Origin: an uncultured Bacteroidota bacterium
GTDB taxonomy: Bacteria > Bacteroidota > Bacteroidia > Chitinophagales > Chitinophagaceae
Direction of reading: 5' to 3'
Assembly: GCA_903853805.1 (NCBI GenBank)
Contig: CAINUN010000085.1
Span: forward strand, 1 to 64,000
Length of the DNA: 64,000 nt
Shown here: piece after piece, positions 55,956 through 64,000 of the stretch
Layout: each line of letters begins with the position of its first letter
Numbering within the stretch: position 1 is the first letter of the stretch
Program-made: the position numbers and the translations under genes
Notes under the pieces: generated by a model
The model's database searches: none
Told to the model about the DNA's origin: nothing
Seen by the model: only the letters and a program-made list of their open reading frames with translations

Positions 55956-56573
55956 CTACTCAATCCACTTTTTCACAGGATAAGAAAAGTCGGATACTGC
56001 ACCCGCCGTAATGCTCATTACCCTAAACCAATAAATTTTTTCGGGTTTCAACCCTTGAATCATTATTTTTTTCTTGCTTGTAAATGTATGTCTTCGCCAG
56101 CTTTCAGGGTCGTCGGGCGTGAGGGTCACTTCTATATAATTCATCACATTCGTGTCGCTCATCCATTGCAACACGGGTCGTGTATTGCTAATACCTTTCC
56201 TAAACATTAATCCTTTGGGTGTATTCACTGTTTTGCGCGTATAGGTTCCAGTCTTCTTCACATCCATACCCGCTTTGAGGATGATACTTGGGTCACCCTC
56301 CGATTTCATTTGTACATAGCTAGCAAGCTTGGACAACATTTTTTTCAGTTTTTTCAGCGCCTCATTGCGTTGTAGAATTATGAGGGTTCCACCACCCTTA
56401 GCTTTAACAATAAACTGTTTCAATTCATCGAGCAATTGAAGCATATCAGCTAAACTAAATGGCAAATCATTGAAAAATGATGACTCTTTCTCAAGGCATT
56501 CATAAATATAAGATGCCCTTGCATATACTTTGAGCGCATTTAGTCCTTTAATGTTGAGCGCAACATAAGCCAT
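55956..56573 (-). CDS. Helical protein with C-terminal fibronectin-III-like domain, unknown function
   Basis: About 205 aa without a signal peptide. The N-terminal half is helical (YVALNIKGLNALKVYARASYIYECLEKESSFFNDLP...LKKLKKMLSKLASYVQMKS). The C-terminal half is a fibronectin type III-like sandwich: LQWMSDTNVMNYIEVTLTPDDPESWRRHTF, then IQGLKPEKIYWFRVMSITAGAVSDFSYPVKKW. I start at the ATG at 56573, since 29 upstream residues (MFQDGN...) do not fit the domain. Several Bacteroidota carry multiple related genes, and a broken relative lies at 57206-57334 on the opposite strand. The role is unknown. Confidence 0.7.
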   Translation of the reverse strand: MAYVALNIKGLNALKVYARASYIYECLEKESSFFNDLPFSLADMLQLLDELKQFIVKAKGGGTLIILQRNEALKKLKKMLSKLASYVQMKSEGDPSIILKAGMDVKKTGTYTRKTVNTPKGLMFRKGISNTRPVLQWMSDTNVMNYIEVTLTPDDPESWRRHTFTSKKKIMIQGLKPEKIYWFRVMSITAGAVSDFSYPVKKWIE

Positions 56574-57205
56574 AGTAAGTGTTTTAAAATAGCATAAAAT
56601 GGCGGCTTTTTTAAGCAGAGTTGTAATGAATTTCACGGCTCCATTGCCATCTTGGAACAAAGATAAGACATCAAAAAAACATTCCCCATGGGAAATATTT
56701 TTTTACCAAAGAAGAAAAAGTAACCAATCGCTATTTTTATATAAACAATCGTAAACAAATACCTACGGCTTACTATCAATCCCTAAAAAATGACTACAAA
56801 TCGCAATCATATTGCTTACATTAAGCAATAAACAACGATTATTCATCAAGAAATAGCATAAAACAGACTAAATACTACATAATATAGACTAAATATTGCA
56901 AGAGATTATTTTTTTCCCAAGGGGATTATTTTATTTCTTAAGGGTTATTACCAAATGATTATGAATAATCAATAAAACACAGTTAGTTTTTGATTAGAAA
57001 CTACAATTTCTTTACGAGAAACGCTAATAGAACGCAGAAAGTTGATGAATTGAGCCGGATTGATCGTTTGTTTTCTATAAACTCCTGAGAATAATGCAAG
57101 TTTTGGGGGAAACTTGAAGTGAAAGAAAGAAGATTTCGCACGTAATAATATATGATGATGGTTTGCCAATACATAGTTTCGCGAAAATGGAAGCTTATGA
57201 CTTAA
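56574..57205. other. AT-rich gap without genes
   Basis: No supported gene. Very AT-rich DNA with short direct repeats (AGACTAAATA at about 56867 and 56887; GGGATTATTTT-like). A 66-codon leftward frame at 56969-57169 has no homology I recognise. Confidence 0.4.
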
Positions 57206-57334
57206 AATACACTTGCTCGTTACACCTTAAAAGGTTTCAAGAAACCTACGGAGTATTGGTTCCGTGTGATGGCTTTAGGCATTGAAGGAGTAAGCAGTGA
57301 TTGGACACAGCCGGTGAGTATGGTGGTGCAGTAA
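57206..57334 (+). pseudogene. Broken fibronectin-III-like protein fragment
   Basis: The only open stretch reads TLARYTLKGFKKPTEYWFRV then MALGIEGVSSDWTQPVSM and stops at 57332-57334. It parallels IQGLKPEKIYWFRVMSITAGAVSDFSYPVKKW of the 55956-56573 protein. There is no start codon, and the upstream frame is closed by a stop at 57203. It is followed by a good terminator, as an intact gene would be. I infer the last 43 codons of a deleted paralogue. Confidence 0.75.
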
Positions 57335-57370
57335 TTGGGATTTGATTTTTGATGATTCTTGTAAAGAAAG

Positions 57371-57400
57371 AGGCTGTCTTAAAATGAGACAGCCTTTTGT
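57371..57400 (+). terminator. Terminator behind the broken gene
   Basis: AGGCTGTCT (57371-57379) pairs with AGACAGCCT (57387-57395), followed by TTTTG. Confidence 0.75.
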
Positions 57401-57579
57401 TATTGGTTATGTTTGATCTATTGAGAATATGAATGAGGAAATTGTCATTTTAAATAATAGTTGTATTATTTTAATTGAGCAATAGGGGCATTGATATGTT
57501 CCCAAATTCCATGTTCAATATTTCACGTACTTATTGTACTTTCGCGCCATTATTTTTTAAATTTCGATTTCAATAAAAC

Positions 57580-58461
57580 ATGTCTGGACAACTCAAAGAG
57601 GTTCGTAATAGAATCAAATCGGTGACTTCAACACAGCAAATTACCAAAGCCATGAAAATGGTGAGTGCTGCTAAATTGCGCCGTGCTCAAGATTCCATTA
57701 TTCAAATGCGCCCTTATGCCATGAAGTTGCAAGAAATGTTGAGCAATATTGTCAGCAATTCTTCGGGCGATATGGAAATGCCACTAGCCGAACATAGAAA
57801 TGCCGAGCGCATTTTGATGATTCCTATTACTAGCGACCGTGGTTTGTGTGGTGCTTACAATGCCAATATCATCAAGCTTACCAAGCAAACGATTACTGAG
57901 AAATATGCTTCCCAAAACGCTAAAGGAAATGTGACCATTTTACCAATCGGTAAAAAGGGGTATGAGTTCTTTAATCGTTATGGTTTTAAAGTGGTTGATA
58001 ATTTTTGGAATGTTTTTTCAGACTTACGTTTTGAAAATGTGCGCAATGCCGCTATTTATGCACAAGACGCCTTTTTGAAGAAAGAGTTTGACCGCGTAGA
58101 AATTGTTTACAGCCAATTTAAAAATGCAGCTACGCAAGTATTTAAAGTAGAGCCGTATTTGCCAATACCAAAAATAGAGCAGAAGGCAAACACTAAAACT
58201 TCTGATTTCATTTTTGAACCAACTAAAGAAGTGTTGCTTAAGGAATTGATGCCAAAAATCCTCAACACACAAGTTTATAAAGCAGTATTAGATGCTAATG
58301 CTTCAGAGCATGGCGCACGCATGACTGCTATGGATAAAGCAAGTGAAAATGCCAACGAATTGTTGCGTAGTCTTAAGATTAGTTACAACCGTGCTCGTCA
58401 AGCAGCAATTACAACCGAGCTTACAGAAATAGTAAGTGGTGCCGCAGCTTTGCAAGGTTAA
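57580..58461 (+). CDS. atpG: ATP synthase gamma subunit
   Basis: The 293-aa rotor stalk of F1. The N-terminal helix is GQLKEVRNRIKSVTSTQQITKAMKMVSAAKLRRAQ, the Rossmann-like central region contains ITSDRGLCGAYNANI, and the C-terminal helix is ASENANELLRSLKISYNRARQAAITTELTEIVSGAAAL. All are diagnostic. It stands alone here: neither atpA nor atpD lies beside it, and it has its own terminator, so the ATP synthase genes are split in this genome. A weak TACTTTCG -7-like element is at 57537-57544. Confidence 0.97.
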   Translation: MSGQLKEVRNRIKSVTSTQQITKAMKMVSAAKLRRAQDSIIQMRPYAMKLQEMLSNIVSNSSGDMEMPLAEHRNAERILMIPITSDRGLCGAYNANIIKLTKQTITEKYASQNAKGNVTILPIGKKGYEFFNRYGFKVVDNFWNVFSDLRFENVRNAAIYAQDAFLKKEFDRVEIVYSQFKNAATQVFKVEPYLPIPKIEQKANTKTSDFIFEPTKEVLLKELMPKILNTQVYKAVLDANASEHGARMTAMDKASENANELLRSLKISYNRARQAAITTELTEIVSGAAALQG

Positions 58462-58477
58462 AAAAATAGTTTTCAAG

Positions 58478-58509
58478 AAAAGCCGCTGTGGATTGCAGCG
58501 GCTTTTTTA
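58478..58509 (+). terminator. Terminator of atpG
   Basis: AAAGCCGCTG (58479-58488) pairs with CAGCGGCTTT (58496-58505), followed by a T run. Confidence 0.88.
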
Positions 58510-58529
58510 TTTTTAAAAAAAATTAGCGG

Positions 58530-60380
58530 ATGCGTTTTTCATTTTTAGTCATTTTGATGTTGGCATTTAGTTTCACAAATGCACAACAAGCAAGGGTTCA
58601 ATCATTCAAAGCAAGCTTATGTGGTAGTGTTAACCTTTCAGCAATAGAAGACAAATACAACGCACAAGTTTTTTCTTTGGAAATGCCTGAACCTGATGAA
58701 GGTGCTGAGGCTGAACAATTGGCAAAAATCAAAGAAGAATGCGCCAGACTTTTTCCAAGAAAAAAAGGAATGCCCTTCAATAAAACTACGGCTATTCAAA
58801 AGCCTGTATTAGTGAAAGGATACATTGCCGATACATTGCCAGGAATTCCTCCTGACAACGACATGGCCATTTCTAAAGACAACAAATCGGTGAGTGTGTT
58901 GAACAGCAATATTGCTGTTCATGATGCGACCACAGGGCAAATGATTTACCGCAAAACCTTAAAATTATTTTCAACTGCTGTTGGACTCAACAATACTTTT
59001 CAAGATTATCGATACGACCCAAAAATCATGTACGATCCTCAAGCAGATAAGTTCATTTGTGTAATGCTCAATGGCACCAATGACCATAACTGGATAGTGA
59101 TGGGTTTTTCTACTTCAAACGACCCCGCAGGAACATGGCATTTCTATAAGTTTTATGGTAACTACAGCGGTGATACAACTTGGTTCGACTACCCCACTGT
59201 TGCCATTACTGAAAAAGAATTTTTCTTGACAGGCAACAAACTGAAATTCAATTCGAGTTGGCAAACTGGGTTTGTACAATCTGTTATCTACCAAGTAAAT
59301 AAACAAAGTGGTTATAACGGCGACAGTCTTCTTTCCTATCAAATTTGGGACAGCATTGCATTAAATGGTAGAAACCTCCGCAACCTTTATCCTGTAAAAG
59401 GTGGTGATAAGATTTACGGACCAGAACAATATTTTCTTTCCAATAGAAATTTTGATGTACAAAACGATACAGTTTTTCTTGTAAAAATGCCCGATACCAT
59501 TGGTACTAACAACAACAACTTAACGATTACACCGTTAGTTTCCAATAAAGCCTATGGTGTTCCGCCTTCAGGAAGACAACCTGATACTTCTGCTGTATTA
59601 GCAACTAATGATGGTAGAATTTTAGGTGCTTTTAGGGTGGGTAATGAAATTCAGTTTACGAGTGCTAGCGTTGATACTAACTATGGAAATTCCGCAGTGT
59701 ATCATGGTATCGTAAGCAACTTTAGTACTGCACCTTCTTTATCGGCACAACTATTTTCTGTTGACAGTCTCGACTTCGGCTACCCCAACCTTTCTTATGC
59801 AGGAATTTACACAGGGCAAATCCATTCTATCATTTCTTTTAACTACACGGGTCCGAATACACAACCGGGCATGGGTGCTATCTATTTTGATGGGAATGGT
59901 TGTTCTGATATGCTTGATGTAAAACAAGGATTGGGCAGCATCAAACAACTCACTGGCAAAGACCAACGTTGGGGCGATTACAAAGGCTCACAACTTGATT
60001 GGAATGCTACAGGTGTAGTTTGGATTGAAGGTATTTTTGGAAGAAGTGATAAGAACTACGGGAATTACATCGCACAAATTGCATCTCCTTTTTATAATAG
60101 CGTTCAAGAAAATAGCATCAACACGAAGCAAATTCTATATCCAAATCCTTCGCAACAGTTTATCAAATTGGAATTCAATTTGCAAGAACCTGAAAACCTT
60201 TCGTTCTTCATTTTTGATGTTCAAGGGAAAATGGTTGACCGCATTTTGCAACAGCATTGCGAGGAAGGGAAAAAAATTATTCAGTTCAATGTGGTTGCAC
60301 TTGCCAATGGCATTTATTTCTTGAAAGCGAAAGACGAAACAGGCAATATGGTGATGACTCATCGTTTTATGAAAGAGTAA
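58530..60380 (+). CDS. Secreted protein with type IX C-terminal sorting domain, function unknown
   Basis: A 616-aa protein with signal peptide (MRFSFLVILMLAFSFTNAQQ). The central region (about 95-500) is rich in beta strands with repeated YDP, WHFY and DGR motifs and reads like a single large propeller or jelly-roll region, but I cannot name a family. The last 80 residues form a type IX sorting domain (ILYPNPSQQFIKLEFNLQEPENLSFFIFDVQGKMV...GIYFLKAKDETGNMVMTHRFMKE). It should be exported through PorV/PorU. It precedes the permease gene by 30 bp, with no clear terminator between them. Confidence 0.85.
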   Translation: MRFSFLVILMLAFSFTNAQQARVQSFKASLCGSVNLSAIEDKYNAQVFSLEMPEPDEGAEAEQLAKIKEECARLFPRKKGMPFNKTTAIQKPVLVKGYIADTLPGIPPDNDMAISKDNKSVSVLNSNIAVHDATTGQMIYRKTLKLFSTAVGLNNTFQDYRYDPKIMYDPQADKFICVMLNGTNDHNWIVMGFSTSNDPAGTWHFYKFYGNYSGDTTWFDYPTVAITEKEFFLTGNKLKFNSSWQTGFVQSVIYQVNKQSGYNGDSLLSYQIWDSIALNGRNLRNLYPVKGGDKIYGPEQYFLSNRNFDVQNDTVFLVKMPDTIGTNNNNLTITPLVSNKAYGVPPSGRQPDTSAVLATNDGRILGAFRVGNEIQFTSASVDTNYGNSAVYHGIVSNFSTAPSLSAQLFSVDSLDFGYPNLSYAGIYTGQIHSIISFNYTGPNTQPGMGAIYFDGNGCSDMLDVKQGLGSIKQLTGKDQRWGDYKGSQLDWNATGVVWIEGIFGRSDKNYGNYIAQIASPFYNSVQENSINTKQILYPNPSQQFIKLEFNLQEPENLSFFIFDVQGKMVDRILQQHCEEGKKIIQFNVVALANGIYFLKAKDETGNMVMTHRFMKE

Positions 60381-60410
60381 TGCTCAATCAATCCTATTTT
60401 TGAATCCTCA

Positions 60411-61646
60411 ATGGCGCAATTACTTTTCAACCTCACACTTGCATTCCGAGCAATTCGCAATAATCGTTTGCGTTCTGCGCTCACTATTGCCATCATTGCT
60501 TTGGGGCTTTGGGCGTTGATAGGCATTCTTACTTGTATTGATGTTTTAAAAGTAAGTGTGAATAGTAATTTCAGTAGTCTTGGTGCTGATGCTTTTCAAG
60601 TGAATAGCCACATAGTAAAAAAGAAAAAAAGACATAGAGGTTGGCAAGACGCTGATTCCAAAAATATTTCTTTCGATGAAGCTCATCGTTTTAAAGAAAG
60701 GTTTTCCTACCCTTCAGATATTGGCATCTCTACCATGGGCACAATGATTGCAACTGTTCATTTTGGCTCCATCAAAACCAACCCTAATGTGCGCACAGTG
60801 GGCGTTGATGAAAACTATCTTTTGCTTAGTGATACTAAACTCGATTTTGGTAGAAACTTTTCGAAAAACGAACTCATCAACGGCGGCTATGTATGTATTT
60901 TGGGAAACGATATTGCCCTAAAGATTTTTAAGAAAAAAATGAAACAAGGTATAGGTCAAGTCGTTTCTGTAGGTGATTTGAAATATACTGTTGTGGCCAT
61001 TGCCGAGCATAAAGGTGGCGCCATGTTCATGAACCCCGATAATGCTGTTTATCTTCCCTTACAAAACGTAAGAACTATTTATGGTCAACGCGACTATGAA
61101 ATTATGGTGAAGGTGCGCGATGTGAAAACTAAATCAGTTGCCGCACAAGAAGCCGAAGGTTTGTTTAGAGTGATTCGAAAAATACCTTTGGGCAAAGACA
61201 ATAATTTCTCTGTAGTACAAAACGATATGCTCGTAGAAAATTTGTTAGGCATTGTGAAGTATATTGGTTGGTCGGCTTTAATCATAGGTATCATTACACT
61301 TGTGGGTTCTGTCATTGGTTTAATGAATATCATGTTGGTTTCAGTAGCAGAACGCACAAGAGAAATAGGCATCAGCAAAGCCTTAGGGGCAAGGTCATCT
61401 ACCATTAAACAACAATTTTTAACTGAGGCTGTTTTAATTAGTTTGTTTGGTGGGACATTGGGTATCATCTTGGGTATTGTCACAGGCAACCTCATTGGGC
61501 TCGCCTTCAAAACTGGCTTTATCATTCCTTGGCTTTGGATATTGATGGGCGTATCGCTTTGCGCCATTGTTGGCATCATCTCTGGCATTTATCCTGCAAT
61601 AAAAGCAGCTAAACTCGACCCAATTACCGCCCTGCGCTATGAATAA
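60411..61646 (+). CDS. ABC transporter permease (MacB/FtsX type), orphan
   Basis: A 411-aa permease with helix 1 at about residues 20-45 ([25 protein letters not shown]), a periplasmic MacB-like domain and three C-terminal helices ([43 protein letters not shown] is the FtsX signature). It ends [16 protein letters not shown], also typical. No ATPase gene adjoins it, so it must use an ATPase encoded elsewhere, perhaps the 43919-44611 protein (inference). Its stop is 24 bp before rsgA. Confidence 0.92.
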   Translation: MAQLLFNLTLAFRAIRNNRLRSALTIAIIALGLWALIGILTCIDVLKVSVNSNFSSLGADAFQVNSHIVKKKKRHRGWQDADSKNISFDEAHRFKERFSYPSDIGISTMGTMIATVHFGSIKTNPNVRTVGVDENYLLLSDTKLDFGRNFSKNELINGGYVCILGNDIALKIFKKKMKQGIGQVVSVGDLKYTVVAIAEHKGGAMFMNPDNAVYLPLQNVRTIYGQRDYEIMVKVRDVKTKSVAAQEAEGLFRVIRKIPLGKDNNFSVVQNDMLVENLLGIVKYIGWSALIIGIITLVGSVIGLMNIMLVSVAERTREIGISKALGARSSTIKQQFLTEAVLISLFGGTLGIILGIVTGNLIGLAFKTGFIIPWLWILMGVSLCAIVGIISGIYPAIKAAKLDPITALRYE

Positions 61647-61669
61647 AACCACCGTTAATTATTAAGTCC

Positions 61670-62593
61670 TTGCAAGGAACCATTTATAAGTCAACCGGTA
61701 GTTGGTATTTGCTTCGAGACGAAGCAGGCAACATGCGCAATGCGCGCATCAAAGGCAAACTAAAAATCGATGATGAAATATCTTCTACCAATCCTGTGGC
61801 TGTAGGAGATGTGGTGATTTTTGAAGAGGAAGAAAAAGGCGATGATGTGGTCATCAAAACCGTTGCCGACAGAAGAAATTACATCATCAGAGTTTCGCCG
61901 CACAATAGAAATCAAAAACACATTATTGCTGCCAATATTGATATTGCATTGGTATTGGCAACTATTGCATCACCACGTACTTCTCAAGGGTTTATTGACC
62001 GATTTCTCCTTAGTGCAGAAGCCTATCATATTCCTGCCATTATTGTGGTGAATAAAATGGATTTGCATAAAGAAAAACACAAAGCCCAATTGTCAGCATG
62101 GAAAGAAATGTATGAAGCAGCTAACTATGAAATTTTAACGGTTGTAGCTAAAGATGTGGCTTCCATCAACGAACTAAAAGAAAAACTGCAAGGCAAAACC
62201 ACTTTATTCAGCGGACATTCAGGCGTAGGCAAAAGTACTTTAATTAATCAACTCATCCCAGGCATGAAACTCAAGACAACTGAAGTTTCTGACTGGAGCG
62301 GCAAAGGACAACACACTACCACCTTTGCAGAGATGTTTGATTTGCCGGATGGTGGTAAAATTATTGACACTCCCGGCATGAAAGAGTTTGGACTCATTCA
62401 TATTGAAAAGGAAGAACTTGCTCATTATTTTCCTGAAATGAGGCGGCTGATGCATGATTGCAAATTCAACAACTGTGTACATGTCAACGAGCCCAATTGC
62501 GCCATCATTCAAGCCATGGAAACCGGGCATCTTTCGCCCGAAAGATATTATAGCTACAGAACTATTCTTGATACCATAGAAACAAAATGGTAA
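61670..62593 (+). CDS. rsgA: Ribosome small subunit-dependent GTPase A
   Basis: A circularly permuted GTPase of 307 aa that assists late 30S assembly. The motif order is permuted: G4 NKMD (128-131) comes before the P-loop GHSGVGKST (182-190) and G3 DTPG (233-236). An N-terminal OB-fold (about 1-70) and a C-terminal zinc knuckle (C264, C269, H271, C277) complete the family layout. Translation starts with TTG at 61670; there is no ATG before the OB-fold. It lies within a rightward gene row with the orphan permease and the DUF4286-like protein. Confidence 0.96.
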   Translation: MQGTIYKSTGSWYLLRDEAGNMRNARIKGKLKIDDEISSTNPVAVGDVVIFEEEEKGDDVVIKTVADRRNYIIRVSPHNRNQKHIIAANIDIALVLATIASPRTSQGFIDRFLLSAEAYHIPAIIVVNKMDLHKEKHKAQLSAWKEMYEAANYEILTVVAKDVASINELKEKLQGKTTLFSGHSGVGKSTLINQLIPGMKLKTTEVSDWSGKGQHTTTFAEMFDLPDGGKIIDTPGMKEFGLIHIEKEELAHYFPEMRRLMHDCKFNNCVHVNEPNCAIIQAMETGHLSPERYYSYRTILDTIETKW

Positions 62594-62605
62594 ACCAACT
62601 TCTTT

Positions 62606-62908
62606 ATGATTATTTACAACGTCACCATCAAAATTGTTCCCGAAATTGAAGCCGCTTGGATTGCCTGGATGAAGGAAGTACATATTCCCGATTTGATGCA
62701 AACTGGTTTATTTACAGGTCATCGTCTGTGCCGTCTTTTAGAGCATGAAGAAACCGATGGCATTACCTTCATCGCCCAATATTTTTGCAATTCTTTCAAA
62801 GAATATAAAAACTATATTGCCCAACATGCCCCTTCAATGCGCGAAAAAGGATTACAGAAATTTGGCAACAAGTTTATTGCATTTAGGACAGTGATGGAGG
62901 AAGTGTGA
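62606..62908 (+). CDS. DUF4286 family protein
   Basis: A 100-aa soluble protein with the layout of DUF4286, a dimeric ferredoxin-like fold common in Bacteroidota: MIIYNVTIKIVPEIEAAWIAWMKEVHIPDLMQTGLF at the start, ITFIAQYFCNSFKEYKNYIAQHAPSMREKGLQKFGNKFIAFRTVM at the end. No function is known for the family. It is 12 bp downstream of rsgA and probably cotranscribed. Confidence 0.85.
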   Translation: MIIYNVTIKIVPEIEAAWIAWMKEVHIPDLMQTGLFTGHRLCRLLEHEETDGITFIAQYFCNSFKEYKNYIAQHAPSMREKGLQKFGNKFIAFRTVMEEV

Positions 62909-62962
62909 TAGTTTCAAAACTCATAACCATAAAGGACTTTCAGCAAAAAAAACAATAAAAGA

Positions 62963-62993
62963 TTTGGGAATGTGGAACAGATGGCTATTTTTG
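62963..62993 (+). promoter_or_regulatory. Promoter of the HU gene
   Basis: TTTG (62963-62966), a 19-bp spacer and TATTTTTG (62986-62993) exactly fit the Bacteroidota consensus. The ATG is 40 bp downstream. Confidence 0.75.
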
Positions 62994-63032
62994 TTGTAAC
63001 GCAATTGTAAAATACTAACAAATCCACTACAA

Positions 63033-63317
63033 ATGAATAAAGCAGATTTAATCGAAGCCGTTGCAAAAGATGCCAGCATTAATAAGACACAAGCCAACAA
63101 TGCTATTGACGCGTTTAGCAATGCAGTAATTTCCTCTTTGAAAAAAGGAGAACGTGTAACGCTTGTAGGCTTTGGTACTTTTTTGGTATCGGAGCATGCA
63201 GCTCGAAATGGTCGTAACCCTCAGACTGGTGCAATTATCAAAATCAAAGCACGTAAAGTGCCAAAATTTAAAGCTGGAAAAGAATTTTCGGAAAAATTGG
63301 CAAGCGGAAAGAAATAA
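63033..63317 (+). CDS. hup: HU family DNA-binding protein
   Basis: A 94-aa nucleoid protein. The N-terminal helical dimerisation part is MNKADLIEAVAKDASINKTQANNAIDAFSNAVISSLKKGERVTLVGFGTF, and the beta-arm includes RNGRNPQTGAIIKIKARKVPKFKAGKEF, containing the RNP tip motif. Length and residues are those of HU rather than IHF. A strong promoter precedes it. Confidence 0.95.
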   Translation: MNKADLIEAVAKDASINKTQANNAIDAFSNAVISSLKKGERVTLVGFGTFLVSEHAARNGRNPQTGAIIKIKARKVPKFKAGKEFSEKLASGKK

Positions 63318-63339
63318 AATTTTCAACTTTAAAATATTT

Positions 63340-63368
63340 ACAGGGATAATGTTCCCTGCTTTTTCTAT
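63340..63368 (+). terminator. Weak terminator after the HU gene
   Basis: CAGGGA (63341-63346) pairs with TCCCTG (63353-63358), followed by a T-rich stretch. The short stem may allow read-through into the bTHX gene 28 bp further on. Confidence 0.6.
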
Positions 63369-63395
63369 TTTTACACTCTTAAAAAATATTGAATC

Positions 63396-63503
63396 ATGGG
63401 TAGAGGCGATAAACGCACGAAACGCGGAAAAATCAGCATGGGAAGTTTTGGTAAATGCCGTCCGGCAAGAATCAGAAAAGTAAAGGCTGAAAAAAAAGCG
63501 TAA
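63396..63503 (+). CDS. Small ribosomal protein bTHX (30S Thx)
   Basis: A 35-aa, highly basic protein: MGRGDKRTKRGKISMGSFGK, then CRPARIRKVKAEKKA. It matches the Thx family (in Thermus the sequence begins MGKGDRRTRRGK), which sits in a cavity at the top of the 30S head and stabilises it. Residues GRGDKRTKRGKI and the following G-F/Y-GK are the conserved core. It is too short for usual gene calls. It lies behind the HU gene and is closed by its own strong terminator, which confirms a real transcription unit. Confidence 0.93.
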   Translation: MGRGDKRTKRGKISMGSFGKCRPARIRKVKAEKKA

Positions 63504-63505
63504 AT

Positions 63506-63539
63506 AAAAAAAGTCATTCTTAATCGAATGACTTTTTTT
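63506..63539. terminator. Bidirectional terminator after the bTHX gene
   Basis: A 14-bp perfect stem (63506-63519 with 63526-63539), 6-nt loop and seven-base A and T runs. It serves both the bTHX gene and the convergent glycosyltransferase gene. Confidence 0.92.
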
Positions 63540-64000
63540 ATTTCCTTTTTTTACTCTCTTCTAAAAGTCGATAGTAATATTCATTCATGTCTTTTACAAG
63601 ACGTTGGTAGGAGAACTTACTCAAAGCAAATTCTCTTCCTCGCTCGCCAATAGATTTACGCATGTGTTCATTCTCTACTAACTGAAGTAAGGCGTTAGCA
63701 AATTTTCCCTCGTCACCAGGAGGTGTGATAAAGTTTTTCAATTGTGGGTTTACTACATCTAGCACACCGCCAACATTTGTAGAAACAAGTGGCTTTCCTG
63801 CCGCTTGCGCTTCTATTAATGAAAGGGGAGTTCCTTCGTTGTGAGAAGTTAGTGCAACAATATCCAAACCGTCGAGAACATGGTCTATTTGTGTTTGCCA
63901 AGAAGTGAAAATGATGGAAGCTGAGCGTTGTTCATCAGGATAATAAACATAATCGAAATGGCGCTTAATACATTCAGCCTGAATATGCGCACGAATATCC
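63538..64000 (-). CDS. GT4-type glycosyltransferase, C-terminal part (truncated by window edge)
   Basis: The frame is open to the right edge, so about 154 C-terminal residues are visible. The GT-B donor-binding domain of the GT4 family is clear: LDIVALTSHNEGTPLSLIEAQAAGKPLVST with the glutamates of the EX7E motif (EGTPLSLIE), then NVGGVLDVV. It should transfer a nucleotide sugar to a lipid or glycan in the cytoplasm. The rest of the gene and its acceptor specificity lie outside the window. Confidence 0.88.
   Translation of the reverse strand, partial: DIRAHIQAECIKRHFDYVYYPDEQRSASIIFTSWQTQIDHVLDGLDIVALTSHNEGTPLSLIEAQAAGKPLVSTNVGGVLDVVNPQLKNFITPPGDEGKFANALLQLVENEHMRKSIGERGREFALSKFSYQRLVKDMNEYYYRLLEESKKRK

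Noticed and set aside
55698-56210. Frames opposite or beside the Fn3-like gene
   Set aside because: One is antisense to the Fn3-like gene and the other covers low-complexity AT-rich DNA; neither has a start signal or family match.

Overview
The window comes from the chromosome of an AT-rich Bacteroidota bacterium, most likely a free-living, possibly gliding, gram-negative member of the Chitinophagales/Sphingobacteriales-like groups (the order is inference). The evidence is: type IX secretion genes porV and porU next to gldJ; secreted proteins ending in type IX C-terminal sorting domains; a gene for the small ribosomal protein bTHX; promoters that fit the Bacteroidota TTTG-N19-TAnnTTTG pattern instead of the E. 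coli one; and weak or absent Shine-Dalgarno sequences. Most of the DNA is ordinary core genome arranged in short transcription units closed by clear hairpin terminators.

Layout. 0-7.8 kb: a low-molecular-weight phosphatase; a divergent pair of beta-eliminating lyases (tyrosine phenol-lyase-like and tryptophanase) that share a regulatory gap holding two 14-bp palindromes; an acyl-CoA dehydrogenase; a helix-hairpin-helix protein; asnS; and a small TauE/SafE permease. 8-11.1 kb: an ExbB-ExbD-ExbD-TonB energy-transduction operon. 11.2-17 kb: an OmpH-like chaperone, an amino acid permease, a heptose-phosphate kinase, thrS and a beta-carbonic anhydrase. 17-21.2 kb: an accessory patch with tandem repeats, a duplicated 120-bp block, small hairpins resembling REP elements, and four poorly characterised genes. 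21.2-33.3 kb: an epimerase-like protein, an M1 peptidase, porV-porU, gldJ, murF, zapA and lspA. 33.5-36.5 kb: the translation cluster tRNA-Thr, tRNA-Tyr, tRNA-Gly, tRNA-Thr, tuf, tRNA-Trp, secE, nusG, in the same gene order as thrU-tyrU-glyT-thrT-tufB-secE-nusG of enterobacteria; the rplK operon does not follow.

36.5-48.3 kb: three polytopic membrane proteins (two likely GT-C glycosyltransferases), a solitary glutamine amidotransferase, CvpA, a GatB/YqeY-like protein, a 42-bp minisatellite, pyrH, and a TolC/HlyD/FtsX/ATPase efflux operon read leftward. 48.5-55.6 kb: two giant secreted proteins made by joining two different beta-propeller types to almost the same C-terminal half, with duplicated flanking hairpins. 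55.9-64 kb: a helical/Fn3-like protein and a broken relative of it, atpG, another type IX cargo, an orphan FtsX/MacB permease, rsgA, a DUF4286-like protein, an HU gene, the bTHX gene and the end of a GT4 glycosyltransferase.

How the parts connect: TonB/ExbBD would energise outer-membrane uptake. LspA would process the many lipoproteins seen here (GldJ, the M1 peptidase, the HlyD-like adaptor). PorU and PorV would export and attach the C-terminal-domain proteins at 48.6, 51.9 and 58.5 kb. I see no phage, insertion sequence, CRISPR array or recognised defence system. The least explained parts are the repeat patch at 17.2-19.4 kb, the 42-bp minisatellite, the modular propeller pair, and the paired palindromes between the two lyase genes.
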